From: Aporrectodea caliginosa
Taxonomy: Eukaryota; Annelida; Clitellata; Crassiclitellata; Lumbricidae
Direction of reading: 5' to 3'
Length of the DNA: 64,000 nucleotides
NCBI GenBank assembly: GCA_020284085.1
Contig: JACEVL010001876.1
Span: 59,351-123,350 of the forward strand
The translations under genes were made by a program, and so were the position numbers. Positions 10,189 through 22,060 of the stretch are shown piece by piece. The notes under the pieces were generated by a model. It was not told the origin of the DNA. It ran no database searches and saw only the letters and a program-made list of their open reading frames with translations. Numbering within the stretch: position 1 is the stretch's first letter; every line of letters starts with the position of its first letter.

Positions 10189-11827
10189 GTTTTTCTCATT
10201 TCAGTTTTGGATAAACAGAAGTTAGACTTGGCTTATCTAAACTGTGTATTACATTTAAACTCACCTTTGTGTTTCCTTCACAGTATTCTTCCTGTCATCA
10301 ATGCCTTTGCTTGACTTGGTTTTAAGTAGCTTTTATAGAATACCATGAGCACTGTACTTCAATATTTATGTAATATGTTTAAGTTAACTTTATAGTATCA
10401 TATACAGTGTTATGTATGTATATGTTGTGTAATATCAGACTACTTAAATCTATTTTAAAACACATTTTCTTAAATTAATAATATCGCACACTCCATGAAT
10501 TACTAAGTTCTAGCCTACTGCATTGCAGAACATATTAAAATACACTTTCCTACACCATTTCTAAACTTTGATTTGGTTCATAAAAGTAGAGATAATAGAA
10601 CAGTTTTAGAAGAAAATTGAGTGATAATAGAATAGTTTTTAGAAGAAAATGTGGGACTTATTTTCTTGCCAAGCCTTAAAATTGGAATTGATCTATAGCT
10701 ACTAATTAATTAATTCAAAGTAATTGAGTGGATAATAATCAAACCAGAAACAGATAGGTAAACTGTTGACTGTTGTTCAAAGCACAAGTTTTTTTGTAGT
10801 GGCACAATTAAATGTGTGTGTGTGCGTGTCTTTACCTGCATGTGGGATGAGTTCCTCGGTAGCTTTTGTTGAGTTTCCTTCCAATGGAAGAGTATCTGTG
10901 GTGATTCTTTAAAATACAGCACCAAGGCTCTGAAGTCCGGTGAAAAGAAGGCAACTAAGCAGGAAAAGAAAAACACCACGGCTGAGTAAGACATTCCAGG
11001 ATTATATTGTCCAATGTCTTACTGGCTTCCTGCTTCACTTAGAAGTGGATGCTGCATGACAATTAAGTTAGTCTGGTGGCTAAAGTGGGAAGGAATGCAG
11101 TTGGCGTTTATAGCTTTTACCTAGCCTATATACTTACATACATGCATATAAATGTGTATATAAATTTGTACATATATATATAATTTTATAATATATATAT
11201 ATTTAATGAATGTTGAGTCATAGTTATATTTATGGGCATGGGCATGCTTACCACATAGTTCAGCTATTTTTTAATTTATGAGCAGTGTTAGTGTTAGTAT
11301 GTATTTTTCTGGTGATATTCTGGTGATATCCTGAGGATTTGTCTTGTTTATCATGGCTCTACTTGTGCATGTGTACAAGTATTGTTTGATATGTTTAACA
11401 AATCTTCACAGTCGTTTTGCACTAATCGTTGTAAATGCTGTTTTTTATGACCTAGCTGACCTCTGTAAACTTGTCTAGAAAATCTATCTGACGATGGTTG
11501 CAGATTAGCAGTATATCAGTTATTGAAAGCAAAATTCACTTAGCTGTGCTAATAGTGCCTCAGGTAGTACAAAGACTGGAAAACTGATTTGAAAGAGGAG
11601 GAAGTGGAGGAACAGTCCCTTAAGCTAGCCCTTAGGCAGCCATTGGTATGAAGTATTTGCGATTTCATTTTCTAAGCCATGTCTTTTGAGGGTGGGTGGC
11701 CAGTCCTCTCCCTCTCCATCTCATCTTCCCACGGACAGTGTATGGTCAGTGTACTCATCATAGCTGGCTTTGCTAGGGTTGCAGGTGGAACAGAAATCTC
11801 ACACCAAATTTCTACCCTGGCGGGGAG

Positions 11828-13144
11828 CAGTGATATTTTACTTCAGGAAATAATTTTCATTTTACTTCTATTTCAGTTCGGACATCCTCAATTTCAGTTC
11901 TAATTTCAATTACAGTTCTTAAAAAATTTCAGTTATACTTCTAATTTCAGTTTTTTAAATAATTTCAGTTCTCATTTCAGTTCTTGTTTGAAAATAATTT
12001 CAGTTATACTTCTTTATACAGCCAGTGTTAAATTAAACCAAGTTCGCGCATTTTCATTATAAGATGCGTTTCTTTAATTTTAAAGAACCCTCTTATTTCC
12101 AGTGACGTTTGCTTGTGGTTTCTTCTCCCAGCTGTTAGAAGTCTTCTCACAGAAAATATTCTTTCGACATTAGCTTGAGAAGCCAGAGCTGCAAGATCTT
12201 CTGCAAGTGGGGCAATAAGCTATTATTGTCGTTGACTTGCCGTCTTTCCCTCAAAAAATATGTAGGCCTATAATGTTTTATGCACTAACCAGGCAATTTG
12301 AACATCGGATCTAGTTTGTATCATTTCCCGAAAAGGATGACCGACCATAGTTTTTGGATAGTCTGAATCTTCAATCTACTAACATTTTGGGTCGCGTTTC
12401 TGTTTTCTCGTGGTGACAGCCACGTAGGCCTACTGACTGGAATCAGTCACATGAAAATTTCGTGTCAACCCGTTTTTGCCTTGTCCTCCTTCTTAGTACA
12501 TTTCTTAATATATGTAAGCTTATTATAGTCGTTGTAGATTCGAAATCAAATTGCTTAAAATTTCACCTGAAAGTGCAGTTCCGCTTGCACTCACCCCTTT
12601 TATGGTCCAAATTGTTGCATTATGTATTTTGTTTGTTCTTTTCAGTAGGCCTACTGTATGCCTATTTAAAAAATCCCATACATGGCTTTCTAACGTAGCC
12701 CAGTGAACAAACTGCACAAAGTACTTAATGATCGAAATGGATAAACTTTTCAAAAAGATTTTCTATTAACTAGTCTTATCGCGACGTTGAATATTATAAA
12801 CTTACAGGGAATGATCCAAATGAAAATGACCATAATATAAATTGCACATGGAAGCATGTGTCAAGTCAATGATACTACAGTTTCAAGAGTCAGAAAGTAT
12901 GTGCGCCTCTTAGCCGTAAACATAACTGCATCGGAAAACTATCAATGAAAATTTCCAATTATGTTATTAATTTCAGTTCGAAAATTATTTTCCGTTTTTA
13001 TTCTAATTTTCGTTCAGTGTGCTTGATTTCCGTTCTATTTCAGTTTTCGTTCTTAAAATAATTTCAGTTACAGTTACAGTTATACTTAACGGAAATCAAT
13101 ATTTTCAGTTCTAATTTTACTTAACGTTAACGAAAATATCACTG
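11828..13144 (-). mobile_element. hAT-superfamily transposon, non-autonomous, inserted in a SINE
   Basis: The ends are CAGTGATATTTT and, inverted, AAAATATCACTG. The flanking 8-bp direct repeat GCGGGGAG (11820-11827 and 13145-13152) is the hAT signature. Subterminal regions on both sides are dense in TTTCAGTT and TTCTAATTTC motifs, which may be transposase-binding sites. A remnant of the transposase C-terminus lies on the minus strand near 12050-12210, with no continuous gene. It sits in an intron of the adhesion gene. Confidence 0.88.
12050..12210 (-). pseudogene. hAT transposase dimerisation-domain remnant
   Basis: Minus-strand translation gives DLAALASQANVERIFSVRRL, then LTAGRRNHKQTSLEIRGFFK. 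This matches the hAT C-terminal block, normally close to SxxSERxFSxxGxxxxxxRNxxxxxxxxxxxFLK. Frame breaks surround it and no upstream catalytic part can be read, so it is a fossil of the autonomous parent. Confidence 0.7.
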
Positions 13145-14369
13145 GCGGGGAGTTGAACCCTGACCTCTTGGTTGACATTCCAGCATGCTAACCACTACAC
13201 TATCAAGCACCCCTGTTGATTTGAAAGAGCTGTTGAGCATATACAAAGAAATGGACACTGTCATTGTATCCCAATTCACTGAGCACGTCTCCCACACTAC
13301 ATCGTTGCAAATCTCTAGAAGAAGAGTCATTAGAATGGAAGACGTTTGAGTTAAGTGAATGTGCAAGTGCACCAAGAGTAAAACTTGAGGTTGCTGAATT
13401 TGCACTGAAATAGCAGGGCTTTTGTATAAGGAAAATCCAACAAAAGTTTTGTGATCAACATCAGGATTACCCCTTGGACAGTCTGATAACAGTCAAGACT
13501 CCTTTGAATTTTGATCAAACAAGTAACATAGGCCATGTTTATGTTTGTGAGCATTAAAGTAAGGATAAATGAGAGACACTTCCTTCTCTCCATCCTACTT
13601 TCCATCCTTCCTTTCATCCATCCGTCTTTTCTTAGTTTTTTTCTTTTTATACAACACAATTTTATTCCTTTAGTTTTAGGCCTAGTAGACGTGCTGTCTT
13701 GCACAGTGGAGAGCGTAGGTACCAATGTTTCTGCTGACTTGTTAGGCCACTGCGCATACGAAATGGAGAAATGTGGGTACATTGCATGAGACTGAAAGCA
13801 GTTTGTGCTCAGCTGTCTAGTTAAGTAACTGACTTGGATTATTTCTTTAGCAAAGTGGTATTGTGACAGTCTGTGTTTATCACCAACTTTCTTTGGAATG
13901 TCTTGTTACTAATTTACCTCCTCTATATGTCGTTCTCATCTTTCAGCATGTTTAAGTGATACAAAAAGGGGGTATATAAGTATTCAAATACCTGTTCTAC
14001 CCTGTGCATTTATGTACTGCTCATACTACCCTTGCTCCTCCTCCTCCTACTTCTCCTTTACCTCCATTTCCTCTAATTCCTTCCCATCCTGTATTCCTCT
14101 GTCTCCTCTTCCTCCTTCTGAGCTCGTGTTTATCAGTTCCTTGCTCTATCACGTGATATTTATCACTTGTTGCTCATGTCTGAAGTAACTTTCATTTGTA
14201 TTGTCCTCATCATTCAGTGACTTCTAAGTGCACTCTACACCATGGAGCCCTGCAACAGTTCGATCGCTGGTGTAACTATGTGTTTCTGCTAAAAGGAAAG
14301 CTAATCTGTGCTGTGGGTTGCCATCGTAGTCTGTCATTTTTACACTTTATCTGGTCTGTTGTGTTCCAG

Positions 14370-14472
14370 AGAGAAATTGAAGGATAGCCATCCAGATGGA
14401 AAGAATGATACTGGTAATGACACCAAGGAAGAAATTACACTCGAAGAGAAAGACAAACTAATGGATGACAAG
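14370..14472 (+). CDS. NCAM/Fas2-like protein, exon i: cytoplasmic tail
   Basis: The acceptor is GTGTTCCAG at 14361-14369. With the two bases from exon h the first codon is AGA, and the frame reads EKLKDSHPDGKNDTGNDTKE, then EITLEEKDKLMDDK. It is acidic and lysine-rich, like NCAM/Fas2 tails. The possible donor GTGTCT at 14473 would leave phase 0. If it is not used, the frame adds VSPCSFVLILFL and stops at 14509-14511. Both outcomes fit, so the true C-terminus is open. Confidence 0.75.
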
Positions 14473-14766
14473 GTGTCTCCTTGTTCTTTTGTTCTTATCT
14501 TATTCTTGTGAACACAATAACAGTCATCTTAAACACTTTCAATTTCACGAGGTGCTCAGGATTTCATTTCTGTCAAACATCGAGATTCATATAACTATCC
14601 ATTGAATGATTCTATGAATTATTCTGCTCCTGTTCTGAGAGTGAACTATTTTAATGAATCGTGAATGGTTTCTGCTGTGGTTTGACTGCATGACCCAAGC
14701 CCTATCTGTGGATAGAAAACTATTTTGAGAAGAGTACATTTCACTATTTTCAGCTTCCCTCCTGAA

Positions 14767-14985
14767 AGTAATATTATTATAATATTCGTTTATTAATTCA
14801 AACTGACAAAATTACACTATATAGTAGTAACAGATGATAACAAGTTTAACAGGAGTCGAATTTAACTGTGGCAGCCTGCAAGGCGCCCATCTGTCCTACT
14901 GCTCATTTTACACGGAGTTGAAGGTTGAGTCAACCTTATGGGCCTGGGCTAGATGATAGCGAATCCGCATCCTTCTATTTTTCTT
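14767..14985 (-). mobile_element. tRNA-derived SINE, family S3, copy 1
   Basis: The minus strand carries AAAATGAGCAGTAGGACAGA, then TGGGCGCCTTGCAGGCTG, then TTAAACTTGTTATCATCTGT, and ends GAATTAATAAACGAATATTA. The same series lies on the plus strand at 45030-45258. The tRNA-like head (GGATGCGGATTCGC) is worn. Confidence 0.7.
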
Positions 14986-16219
14986 TCTTAGGTGTATTGG
15001 CCAGCAGTGGGTTTCAAAGGTTCTGGACATCAGTGCATTGCAGGACACTGCTTTGTGGAGTGGCACTTGTGCACAAACAACTAGCCCACAGTCATTACTT
15101 GGAGTCCGCTAAGCATGAGGCTTTAGCCTGCAATCAGTATGTAACAGACCCAGCATGGTAACTGAATACTATGGGATGGTCAAAATGTTAGAACCTTCAG
15201 CATATTTTTAGTGAGCAATTGCTTAGCACCACTGGTGATGCATAGTCATGAGAAAGTTGTGCTATATAAACACGTGATTCATATTTGGTAAATGTACATT
15301 TTATTGTGTGTTGTTTACAGGTTAGGAAAGAACACAACATGCATTGAGCAAGAGAGCGCATGATGTTGTTCTTCCTCCCACTCCTCCTACTCCTAGTCCT
15401 CCTCCTCCTCCTCCTCCTCCTCCACCACAGGTGGAAAAGTTGGAAAGAATGTACAAAGAAGACAATTTCATTTTATGTGATGAGTCTGTCTGTTGAGATT
15501 AACCTCTTTTGTGAGAATTCATGCCTTGAGGCAGATGACTACTTGTCTTATTCTCTTTGAATAACAAGTGTGTTTCCATTGATGTATATACTTTATTCAG
15601 TGTCAGTGATTGCACATGTACTGTAATCTGAATAATTATAGCATGGTAACTAGCTGGTTATAGCTAGCATCTTTGCGGGACTAGATGACATTCTGTCATC
15701 CCAGGTAGCATGAAACTACTGCGTGTCACATCTCTGGGTTGAAGCCGTAGTGTGAATTTCTGTGAACACTGAATTTTAAGGCCTTGACATTTCTGAGAAG
15801 TGCATTCTGGTACCGCACTTCATATATGACATTTTCTGTTTTTCTATGGTGACTTTTTACAGTGCTTATGATAATATCTTGACATTCTGACTCATGTAAA
15901 AATTGAGGAATTCTATTATCATCCATGTGTTTGCTAATAGTTATTTATCAGATGCTTTTAGCCACTTTGTCAATTCCATAATAATTATGTATGATAGTTT
16001 GACATTGTGTCACTTTGTATCCTTTGTGTTTGCGATATTACACTGCTTAACAATTAGCGTGAAAGTCAGTATCACGTGTTTCTCGTGGCTACGATGTAGT
16101 GCTGCACTTATAATACTTTCATAGTAATTATATTCTCATCAGACTATTTAAATTTGGTGAATTTATTTGTAATTTTATGTTGTATTAAGCACTTGATCTG
16201 ATGTTTTGTTTTGTTAAAG

Positions 16220-16291
16220 ATGGAAGATGCCTTTGAAGCTATAAATCCTTCCATTTATCTAAATAGCTGCAGTTGGCATGGTGTCAGCTGA
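16220..16291 (+). CDS. Possible last exon of the adhesion gene (weak)
   Basis: After GTTTTGTTTTGTTAAAG a phase-0 frame reads MEDAFEAINPSIYLNSCSWH and then GVS before TGA. The phase fits exon i if its GTGTCT donor is used, and the acceptor has a T-rich tract. The peptide has no family motif that I recognise, so this is a guess based on phase and position only. Confidence 0.25.
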   Translation: MEDAFEAINPSIYLNSCSWHGVS

Positions 16292-16325
16292 TGTGGTTCA
16301 CTATGGCAGTTTTGACGTATTTGTC

Positions 16326-16655
16326 TATTGTCATATCCTCTCGTTTTCTTCGTATTGTCAGATCCTCTCGTTTTCTTCGTATTGTCATATCCTCTCGTTT
16401 TCTTCATATTGTCATATCCTCTCGTTTTCTTCATATTGTCATATCCTCTCGTTTTCTTCATATTGTCAGATCATATTGTTTTCTTCATATTGTCATATCC
16501 TCTCGTTTTCTTCATATTGTCATATCCTCTCGTTTTCTTCATGTTGTCATATCCTCTCGTTTTCTTCAATTTGTCATATCCTCTCGTTTTCTTCGTATTG
16601 TCATATCCTCTCGTTTTCTTCATATTGTCATATCCTCTTGTTTTCTTCTTTGTTA
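16326..16655. repeat. 27-bp minisatellite, about 12 units
   Basis: The unit contains TATTGTCATATCCTCTCG followed by TTTTCTTC(A/G). Because 27 is a multiple of three, the array is open in all three plus frames and in one minus frame, giving 9-residue repeats such as SRFLHIVIS or KKTRGYDNM. These open frames follow from the period and are not evidence of a gene. One unit near 16467 is altered (ATCATATTG). Confidence 0.95.
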
Positions 16656-17454
16656 TTGATGTATGAATCACGACAGTTTAAGACTGGATTTTCTGTGGTT
16701 ATTGTTTCGTATTTAAACCAGATATGAAAACAGATATCTAGCCCTTTTATCATGATTATAATATCAATTAAGTGTTGGCTTTTGTATCTTATGTTAATAT
16801 CCGCATCAGCCTCACTGTCAAGAGATTATAAGTGTGAATTTTGCTGCAATGTGTACCTGTTATGCTGGGCTGTAAATGGCATTTTTGTCGTCATACATAT
16901 TTTTATATAGCGTAACTGTAAGAGTTGCATGTGTCTCTTGTCATGGTTTACTTTGAAAAAACCTTAGTGGGGTTAAACTCTGACCAATTCAAAGGCAGCA
17001 TATCAAAATCCTTCTTTGACTCTACTTTCTCAAGTCTTTTTCGAGGGTAGCGTAGCTAGACCGTGTACGATGTGAACCAGGGCCAGGTGGTCATTAGCAA
17101 AAGAGCCCGGTATTAAACCGGTGTCTTCACTTAACATTCCCATTTCTGCTACTTGAATTGAACTGCCTGGTTGGCCGCTTGGTTTTGTTAATGTGATGCA
17201 GGTGCACTGAAGTTGAGCAAAACTTGGATGGGTGAAGGTCCACCCACATAGGCATAGGGGAAATTTCAGTGGTGGGGCAAGAAGCCGCAAGCTTTTACTT
17301 CTGCCCAAAACAAAAATAACACTACACGGTGTTGTGCCAACACTTTACTCCTTCTCCCAAAAAACACGAACTCCCAAATTCAGGGGGAGGGGGGCAAACT
17401 CCTCTCTGTCCTCCCACCTCCTATGCCTAGGACCATGTATTACCACACCCACTC

Positions 17455-17590
17455 AACCCTCAATTTGTATTAAGGCAAGCTGGAGGTTAAATAGTTGTGG
17501 GGTTATTGAATTGCTGTGGTCCTATTGCACCTCACCAGCTGATCAATTGACCTTGAGACCTCTCTTTTGAGGAGAAGCTTATAAACGAGC
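17455..17590 (+). repeat. Dispersed repeat, family R1, copy 1
   Basis: Shares with 31770-31885 the ordered landmarks AGGTTAA, ATTGCTGTGGTC, then CCTCA, then GATCAATTG or GATCGATCG, a GAGGA block, and a TATA(A/G)-CG end. The two copies are clearly diverged. The family is not recognised and neither is coding. Confidence 0.5.
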
Positions 17591-19089
17591 GTTACTTTGC
17601 TTTGCTGCCAGATTATAATGTCTGGATATTTTTAGTTAAAGGGGCAAAATTCTGCACTGGGTAGCTGTTGTGTGGTTCCCTTTAATTATCAGCGAAGAAT
17701 TTCCTTTACGTACAAAGATAGATTCTTCTTGATATTATATAAAAACTCTACCAAGGAGTGATGTCTTTCCAAAACTGTCCTTCTGTAATCGCTCATTATG
17801 TTGCCTCTTAAAACAGTGCCGGGTATATACGGGTAGTTGTGTGGGACAAGTTACTGGTTGTTACACACTCGCCTGCCTTAATGTTTGGTTAAAGTATTGA
17901 TTATCTCTGTTCTTGAACCATCTTCCTTTTGTACTTTAACTACTTTATATGACTATCTTCATTCATTTTTCTTTTCATTTGTTTCCCATTTCTTTCTTTC
18001 TTCCTTATGACCTGTTTTTTATATATGATCTGCCGAATTCTTCTTTTCTAATAAATTTCTACTATCTGATGCTCTCTTATTTCTCAGTTTGCACATATTT
18101 TTCACATCTTTCATTTTGTTTACTTCTTTCCTCCAACGCTTTCCTATTTTGTAGAAAGCTTCTGGTCTCTCAGAAGAGCAAACTGGGAAATTTTTGTAGA
18201 GATAAGTTAATAAAGAATATATTTGGGTTGTGTAACATACTTGCCCTCCTAGTCTACAGATGAAGTTAGAAAAGGTTGACATTTTATAGCTAGTCACGAA
18301 CATGTTTAAGGTGTGCTGTAGGTGTTAATGAATGTTTTTCCAGATGGTTTCTTGGTTTTCCTTTGTACATAATGTTTTATCAGCCTTTTTACAAATGTGT
18401 TTTTTTCTTTTCCACCCTTTTCACCACTAATTTCTGAGTTTTCATTTTCAATTCTTGGTTAGAGAAACTCTACCCAAATGTGTATTTTTAACCCTCTGTC
18501 TCTTTGTTCTTTATTTATATGCCTGGTCGGTGCATAGATTTGTGCATTGCTTAAAATTGTATAAGTATGCGGATAACAGTGACGTTTTGTAGTGAATAAC
18601 TTTCATTAAGGGCGTATCCACAATGACTATGACCACAATTACTGTGTGCTGTTAAATATGTCAGCATTGCATTAGAAGTGAACTTTGGTGTAGTAACAGT
18701 ATATATATATAATCGCCTTGAAAAACATGTGTTGAAATTTTATTGTTTTTACAATTTAAAATGTTATGTAATGTAATGATATTTACATAGCACCTCCCAA
18801 ACACGTTTCTTACATTGTCATCTAATTGTTCTAAACAAGTGCAACACGAGGTAAACAGAAAGTGTGTTGAGCTCAATGCATGAAACAAGCAGGCCCGTAG
18901 GTATAAAGGAAGAAGGAACATCTGTTGGACGAGAAATCTCGATGAGCTCATAATGGTGTGCGGAAGCGGAGAAGTGGGCGGAATTAAGCCTGGAAATCAA
19001 AGCTCTCTGATGGATGTAGGGCCTATGCTGGGGCAGTGCCGACTATTACAAATCGCCCTAGTGGGCCTAGTAAATGTAATTGTTCGCGT

Positions 19090-19356
19090 TTTTATATAGC
19101 TACCGTAGGCCTATATGGCCTCAACCCTGCTAATTTTTCAATGAATTGATCGGGTGAGATCCTTCACCACCGCTTCAATGCCCGTTTGAATGGATGCCAC
19201 GCCATTTAGGATCGGAAGGATCCCCGTGCAAGGACCGTGCTAGCCCGAGATTTAAATCCCCGAAATAAGCCACCATCGGGACGCAAACCGCGAGCCCCAT
19301 GCTCTTTCACAGAGGCGCACGAGACGCAGTCTACGCTCTTGCCAATGTAGCTAACG
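19090..19356 (-). mobile_element. tRNA-derived SINE, family S1, copy 2
   Basis: The minus strand begins GTTAGCTACATTGGCAAGAG (A box). About 50 bp on it has CGCGGTTTGCGTCCCG (B box). The body then has GGATTTAAATCTCGGGCTAG, CACGGTCCTTGCACGGGGAT and GATCAATTCATTGAAAAATT. The A and B boxes and their spacing point to a tRNA-derived RNA polymerase III promoter. Of the three copies this has the best preserved head. Confidence 0.8.
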
Positions 19357-20328
19357 GGGCCTGTGGGATCCGTACATTCAAAGGAAACGATTGCAGCCTA
19401 TCTCGTATATCAAGATATCTGGGAGGACTTTGACCACTACTTGGGCAGCACAGTTGAGGACCCACTGGAGTATGCTTCAATGAGCATTTACTGTAACTTG
19501 CAGTGTGGGTAGGGAATTTACCCTGCCAACATTTTCTTGAGCACTAGATGGGACCCGTGTGGGCTCGCTACGGGGCCCATATTTGAATATGGGTTTATGT
19601 GGGCTCCATACGTGCATGCTGGTAGGGTATGGACCTGCAAATTGATAATTTTCTCATAATTCGAAGCTTTAGCCTGAACTGGCAGCAGACGCTATTAGGC
19701 CTACGTACCAGGTGTGTATTGTTCTGGGTATGCATGCACCGGTTTGCATGTATGTTTGCTTGCAGCCGTGTGGTTGCATCTTTTAACGAAAATGAATTTC
19801 ATGAGAAATCTAGAACAAATAAGATCAATGGCTTTAAAATGCTGCTCTTGGTTTTAGATGATATCTACTTCACCGTACCGTCTGTTTGAAGTTGCACTGG
19901 TCTATGACCCACCCTTAACTAAGCCTGTCTGCGATCACCCAATCCTCTCGGAACTTTAAATATTGAGTAATTTCCAGTGTTTGACGACATCTTATGGCTG
20001 CCAGGTCTGTTGACGTTGCCCTCTTCATTTATCCTGGCTTGGGACTGGCACCACCAGTATTTAAACGGCCGTGGCTAAGTCGAATCTGTCGCTGAACGTA
20101 TCACTAAAGGAGTCGCTAAGAGCATCATCAGCAGCAGCAGATCCTTCTTAGGCCCTATGTGTCTTGTTGGCAGCTGAGAGCAAAGAGCGTTCGATCGATA
20201 TGCATCTTCCGTCTGACTACAATATTTTCATGTGGATTTACGACGGCCTTTAGAATATCAAGGCTCCTATGCACATTATTTCAAACATGTCCACTACCCG
20301 GTATTCATTGCTGTGTGCGCGCGCGTTC

Positions 20329-20349
20329 ACACACCTACACACACACACG

Positions 20350-20385
<36 letters not shown>
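20329..20385. repeat. (AC)n microsatellite
   Basis: Nearly uninterrupted AC dinucleotides with a few AT, CT and CG interruptions at the left end. Confidence 0.95.
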
Positions 20386-20439
20386 CTCAGAGGCCAATAT
20401 TTGTCACAATGCATCAAGAATGTAGCTTGGCTCGTGTTG

Positions 20440-20815
20440 GCCTAGTGCTGCGTGTTCGACTACGAACAAGCTCCTCAGTTCTACTCCATGAGCTGCATTG
20501 GCTTCCTGTTCAATTCAGTATAAAATTTAAATTGGCCTGTCTGACATACTCCGCACCAGCACACCTCCCTACCGTCATTCACTACTAACTCCTTACATCC
20601 CTCCTCGTTGCCTGCGATCATCAAGTTCGGGTCCTTTAGGCTCAGGCCTCGATGCAGAACAGCTGTTGGCTCGCGTGCATTCCATGCCTCTGTCACCATA
20701 GGAATGGAATCGACTGCCACTCTCTCTTCGTAGCTCAAATTCACTTCCTTCCTTTAAAAAGCGGCTCAAAACTCGCTATTTCTCCTCGGCTTTCAAGCAC
20801 TTAGATATCTAACTT
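20440..20815 (+). mobile_element. CR1/L2-like LINE, ORF2 C-terminal fragment
   Basis: Translation gives SSSVLLHELHWLPVQFSIKF and KLACLTY, the conserved LHWLPV-RI-FKL block after the reverse transcriptase. Further along come blocks rich in Ser and Arg and then NGIDCHSL, corresponding to WNSLP. Frameshifts and stops are present. It precedes the reverse-transcriptase core at 20835-21115, the reverse of the natural order, so the two must be separate insertions or a rearrangement. Confidence 0.75.
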
Positions 20816-20834
20816 GGATATCTCTGTCTGAGCA

Positions 20835-21115
20835 CACACTTTGCACTGATGGAGTACCACAGGGATCTGTCCTCGGCCCTTTATTATTTACAGCCTTTAC
20901 TTCCCCATGGCAATCAGTCGTATCGTTAAGCACTTTGGAATACAATTACAACAGTACGCGGATGATACTCAGCTCCATATTGCTTGGTCACACACCAGTC
21001 CTGTAAACTAGAACTTCAGGAGTGCCTCTCATCTATGTATGCATGGTTCTGTTTCAATAGTTTGGCTATAAACCCAGACAAGTCTGAAACAATTTTGTTC
21101 GGCTCATGCCAATGA
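20835..21115 (+). mobile_element. LINE reverse-transcriptase core fragment (YADD)
   Basis: Translation gives DGVPQGSVLGPLLFTAF and then, after a frameshift, QLQQYADDTQLHIAWSH and SLAINPDKSETILFG. These are reverse-transcriptase motifs B (GVPQGSVLGPLLF), C (YADD, catalytic) and D/E of CR1/L2/jockey-type non-LTR elements. The frame is broken by indels and a stop, so the piece is dead. Confidence 0.85.
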
Positions 21116-21194
21116 CTGCGTTCTTTCTCTTCACTTTCTAGCATCGACCTCCCAGGCACTGCTGTGCCACTTTCAGTTAGGCCTACCGTCAAAA

Positions 21195-22060
21195 CGAAGA
21201 GAAATCGTAGACATGGTTACGATTGTCTTCAGACGAAGAGTAAACGTAGATAGCCTATGGTTACGATTGTCTTGAGACAAAGAGAAAACGTAGATAGCCT
21301 ATGGTTGCGATTGTCTTGAGAGAAAGAGAACACGTAGACATGGTTACGATTGTCTTCAGACAAAGAGTAAACGCGTAGACATGGTTACGATTGTCTTCAG
21401 ACAAAGAGAAAACGTAAACATGGTTACGATTGTCTTCAGACAAAGATTAAACGTAGATAGCCTATGGTTACGATTGTCTTCAGACAAAGAGTAAACACGT
21501 AGACATGGTTACGATTGTCTTCAGACAAAGAGTAAACGTAGACATGGTTACGATTGTTTTCAGACAAAGAGTAAACGCGTAGACATGGTTACGATTGTCT
21601 TCAGACAAAGATTAAACGTAGATAGCCTATGGTTGCGATTGTCTTGAGAGAAAGAGAACACGTAGACATGGTTACGATTGTTTTCAGACAAAGAGTAAAC
21701 GTAGACATGGTTACGATAGTTTTCAGATAAAGAGTAAACGTAGACATGGTTGGTTCAGACAAAGAGTAAACGCGTAGACATGGCTACGATTGTCTTCAGA
21801 CAAAGAGAATACATAGAGCCTATAGTTGCGATTGTCTTGAGACAAAGAGAAAACGTAGACATGGTTACAATTACGATTCGATAGTCTTCAGACAAGGAGA
21901 AAACGTAGACATGGTTACGATTATTGTCTTCAGACAAAGAGAAAACGTAGACATGGTTACGATAATTATTGTCTTCAGAGAAAGAGAAAACGTAGACATG
22001 GTTACGATATTATTGTCTTCAGAGAAAGAGAAAACGTAGACATGGTTACGATTGTCTTCT
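21195..22060. repeat. Minisatellite of about 40-bp units containing a palindrome
   Basis: More than 20 units of GTAGACATGGTTACGATTGT followed by CTTCAGACAAAGAGTAAAC. Each typical unit includes the palindrome TTGTCTTCAGACAA. Variant units read GATAGCCTATGG instead of GACATGG, and CTTGAGA instead of CTTCAGA, and recur several times, which suggests block amplification. Toward the right end the units gain small inserts (ATTATTGTC). Confidence 0.92.

Larger units (their letters stand above)
11645..13213 (-). mobile_element. tRNA-derived SINE, family S2, copy 2, split by a hAT insertion
   Basis: On the minus strand the head reads GGGTGCTTGATAGTGTAGTG, then GTTAGCATGC (A box), and later GGGTTCAACTCCCCGC (B box), at about 13213-13145. 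The body resumes at 11827 and ends with GCAAATACTTCAT near 11650. Between the two lies the 1317-bp hAT element at 11828-13144, flanked by an 8-bp duplication of the SINE's own GCGGGGAG. The SINE is therefore older than the hAT copy. Confidence 0.8.
14512..16325 (+). other. Intron or 3' flank of the adhesion gene
   Basis: This stretch holds a SINE on the minus strand (14767-14985) and a short CTC/CTCCTC run at about 15373-15425. It also holds one weak candidate exon (16220-16291). I see no other coding signal. If the gene continues past exon i, this is intron; otherwise it is 3' UTR and flank. Confidence 0.5.
16656..20328. other. Intergenic or intronic stretch, repeats only
   Basis: I see no exon or RNA gene. 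The stretch contains a dispersed repeat near 17455-17590 (related to 31770-31885), a TE-derived piece near 17230-17430 (CACCCACATAGGCATAGGGG), a T-rich run near 17940-18170, and a SINE at 19090-19356. Open frames here are short and of ordinary composition. Confidence 0.6.

Noticed and set aside
16273..16727. Open frames of 112-149 codons with 9-residue repeats
   Set aside because: A 27-bp tandem repeat without stops is open in all three plus frames at once, so none of them is evidence of coding.
21195..22060. CRISPR-like appearance of regularly repeated units
   Set aside because: There are no unique spacers: the whole unit repeats with minor variants, and the surrounding genome is eukaryotic. 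It is a minisatellite.
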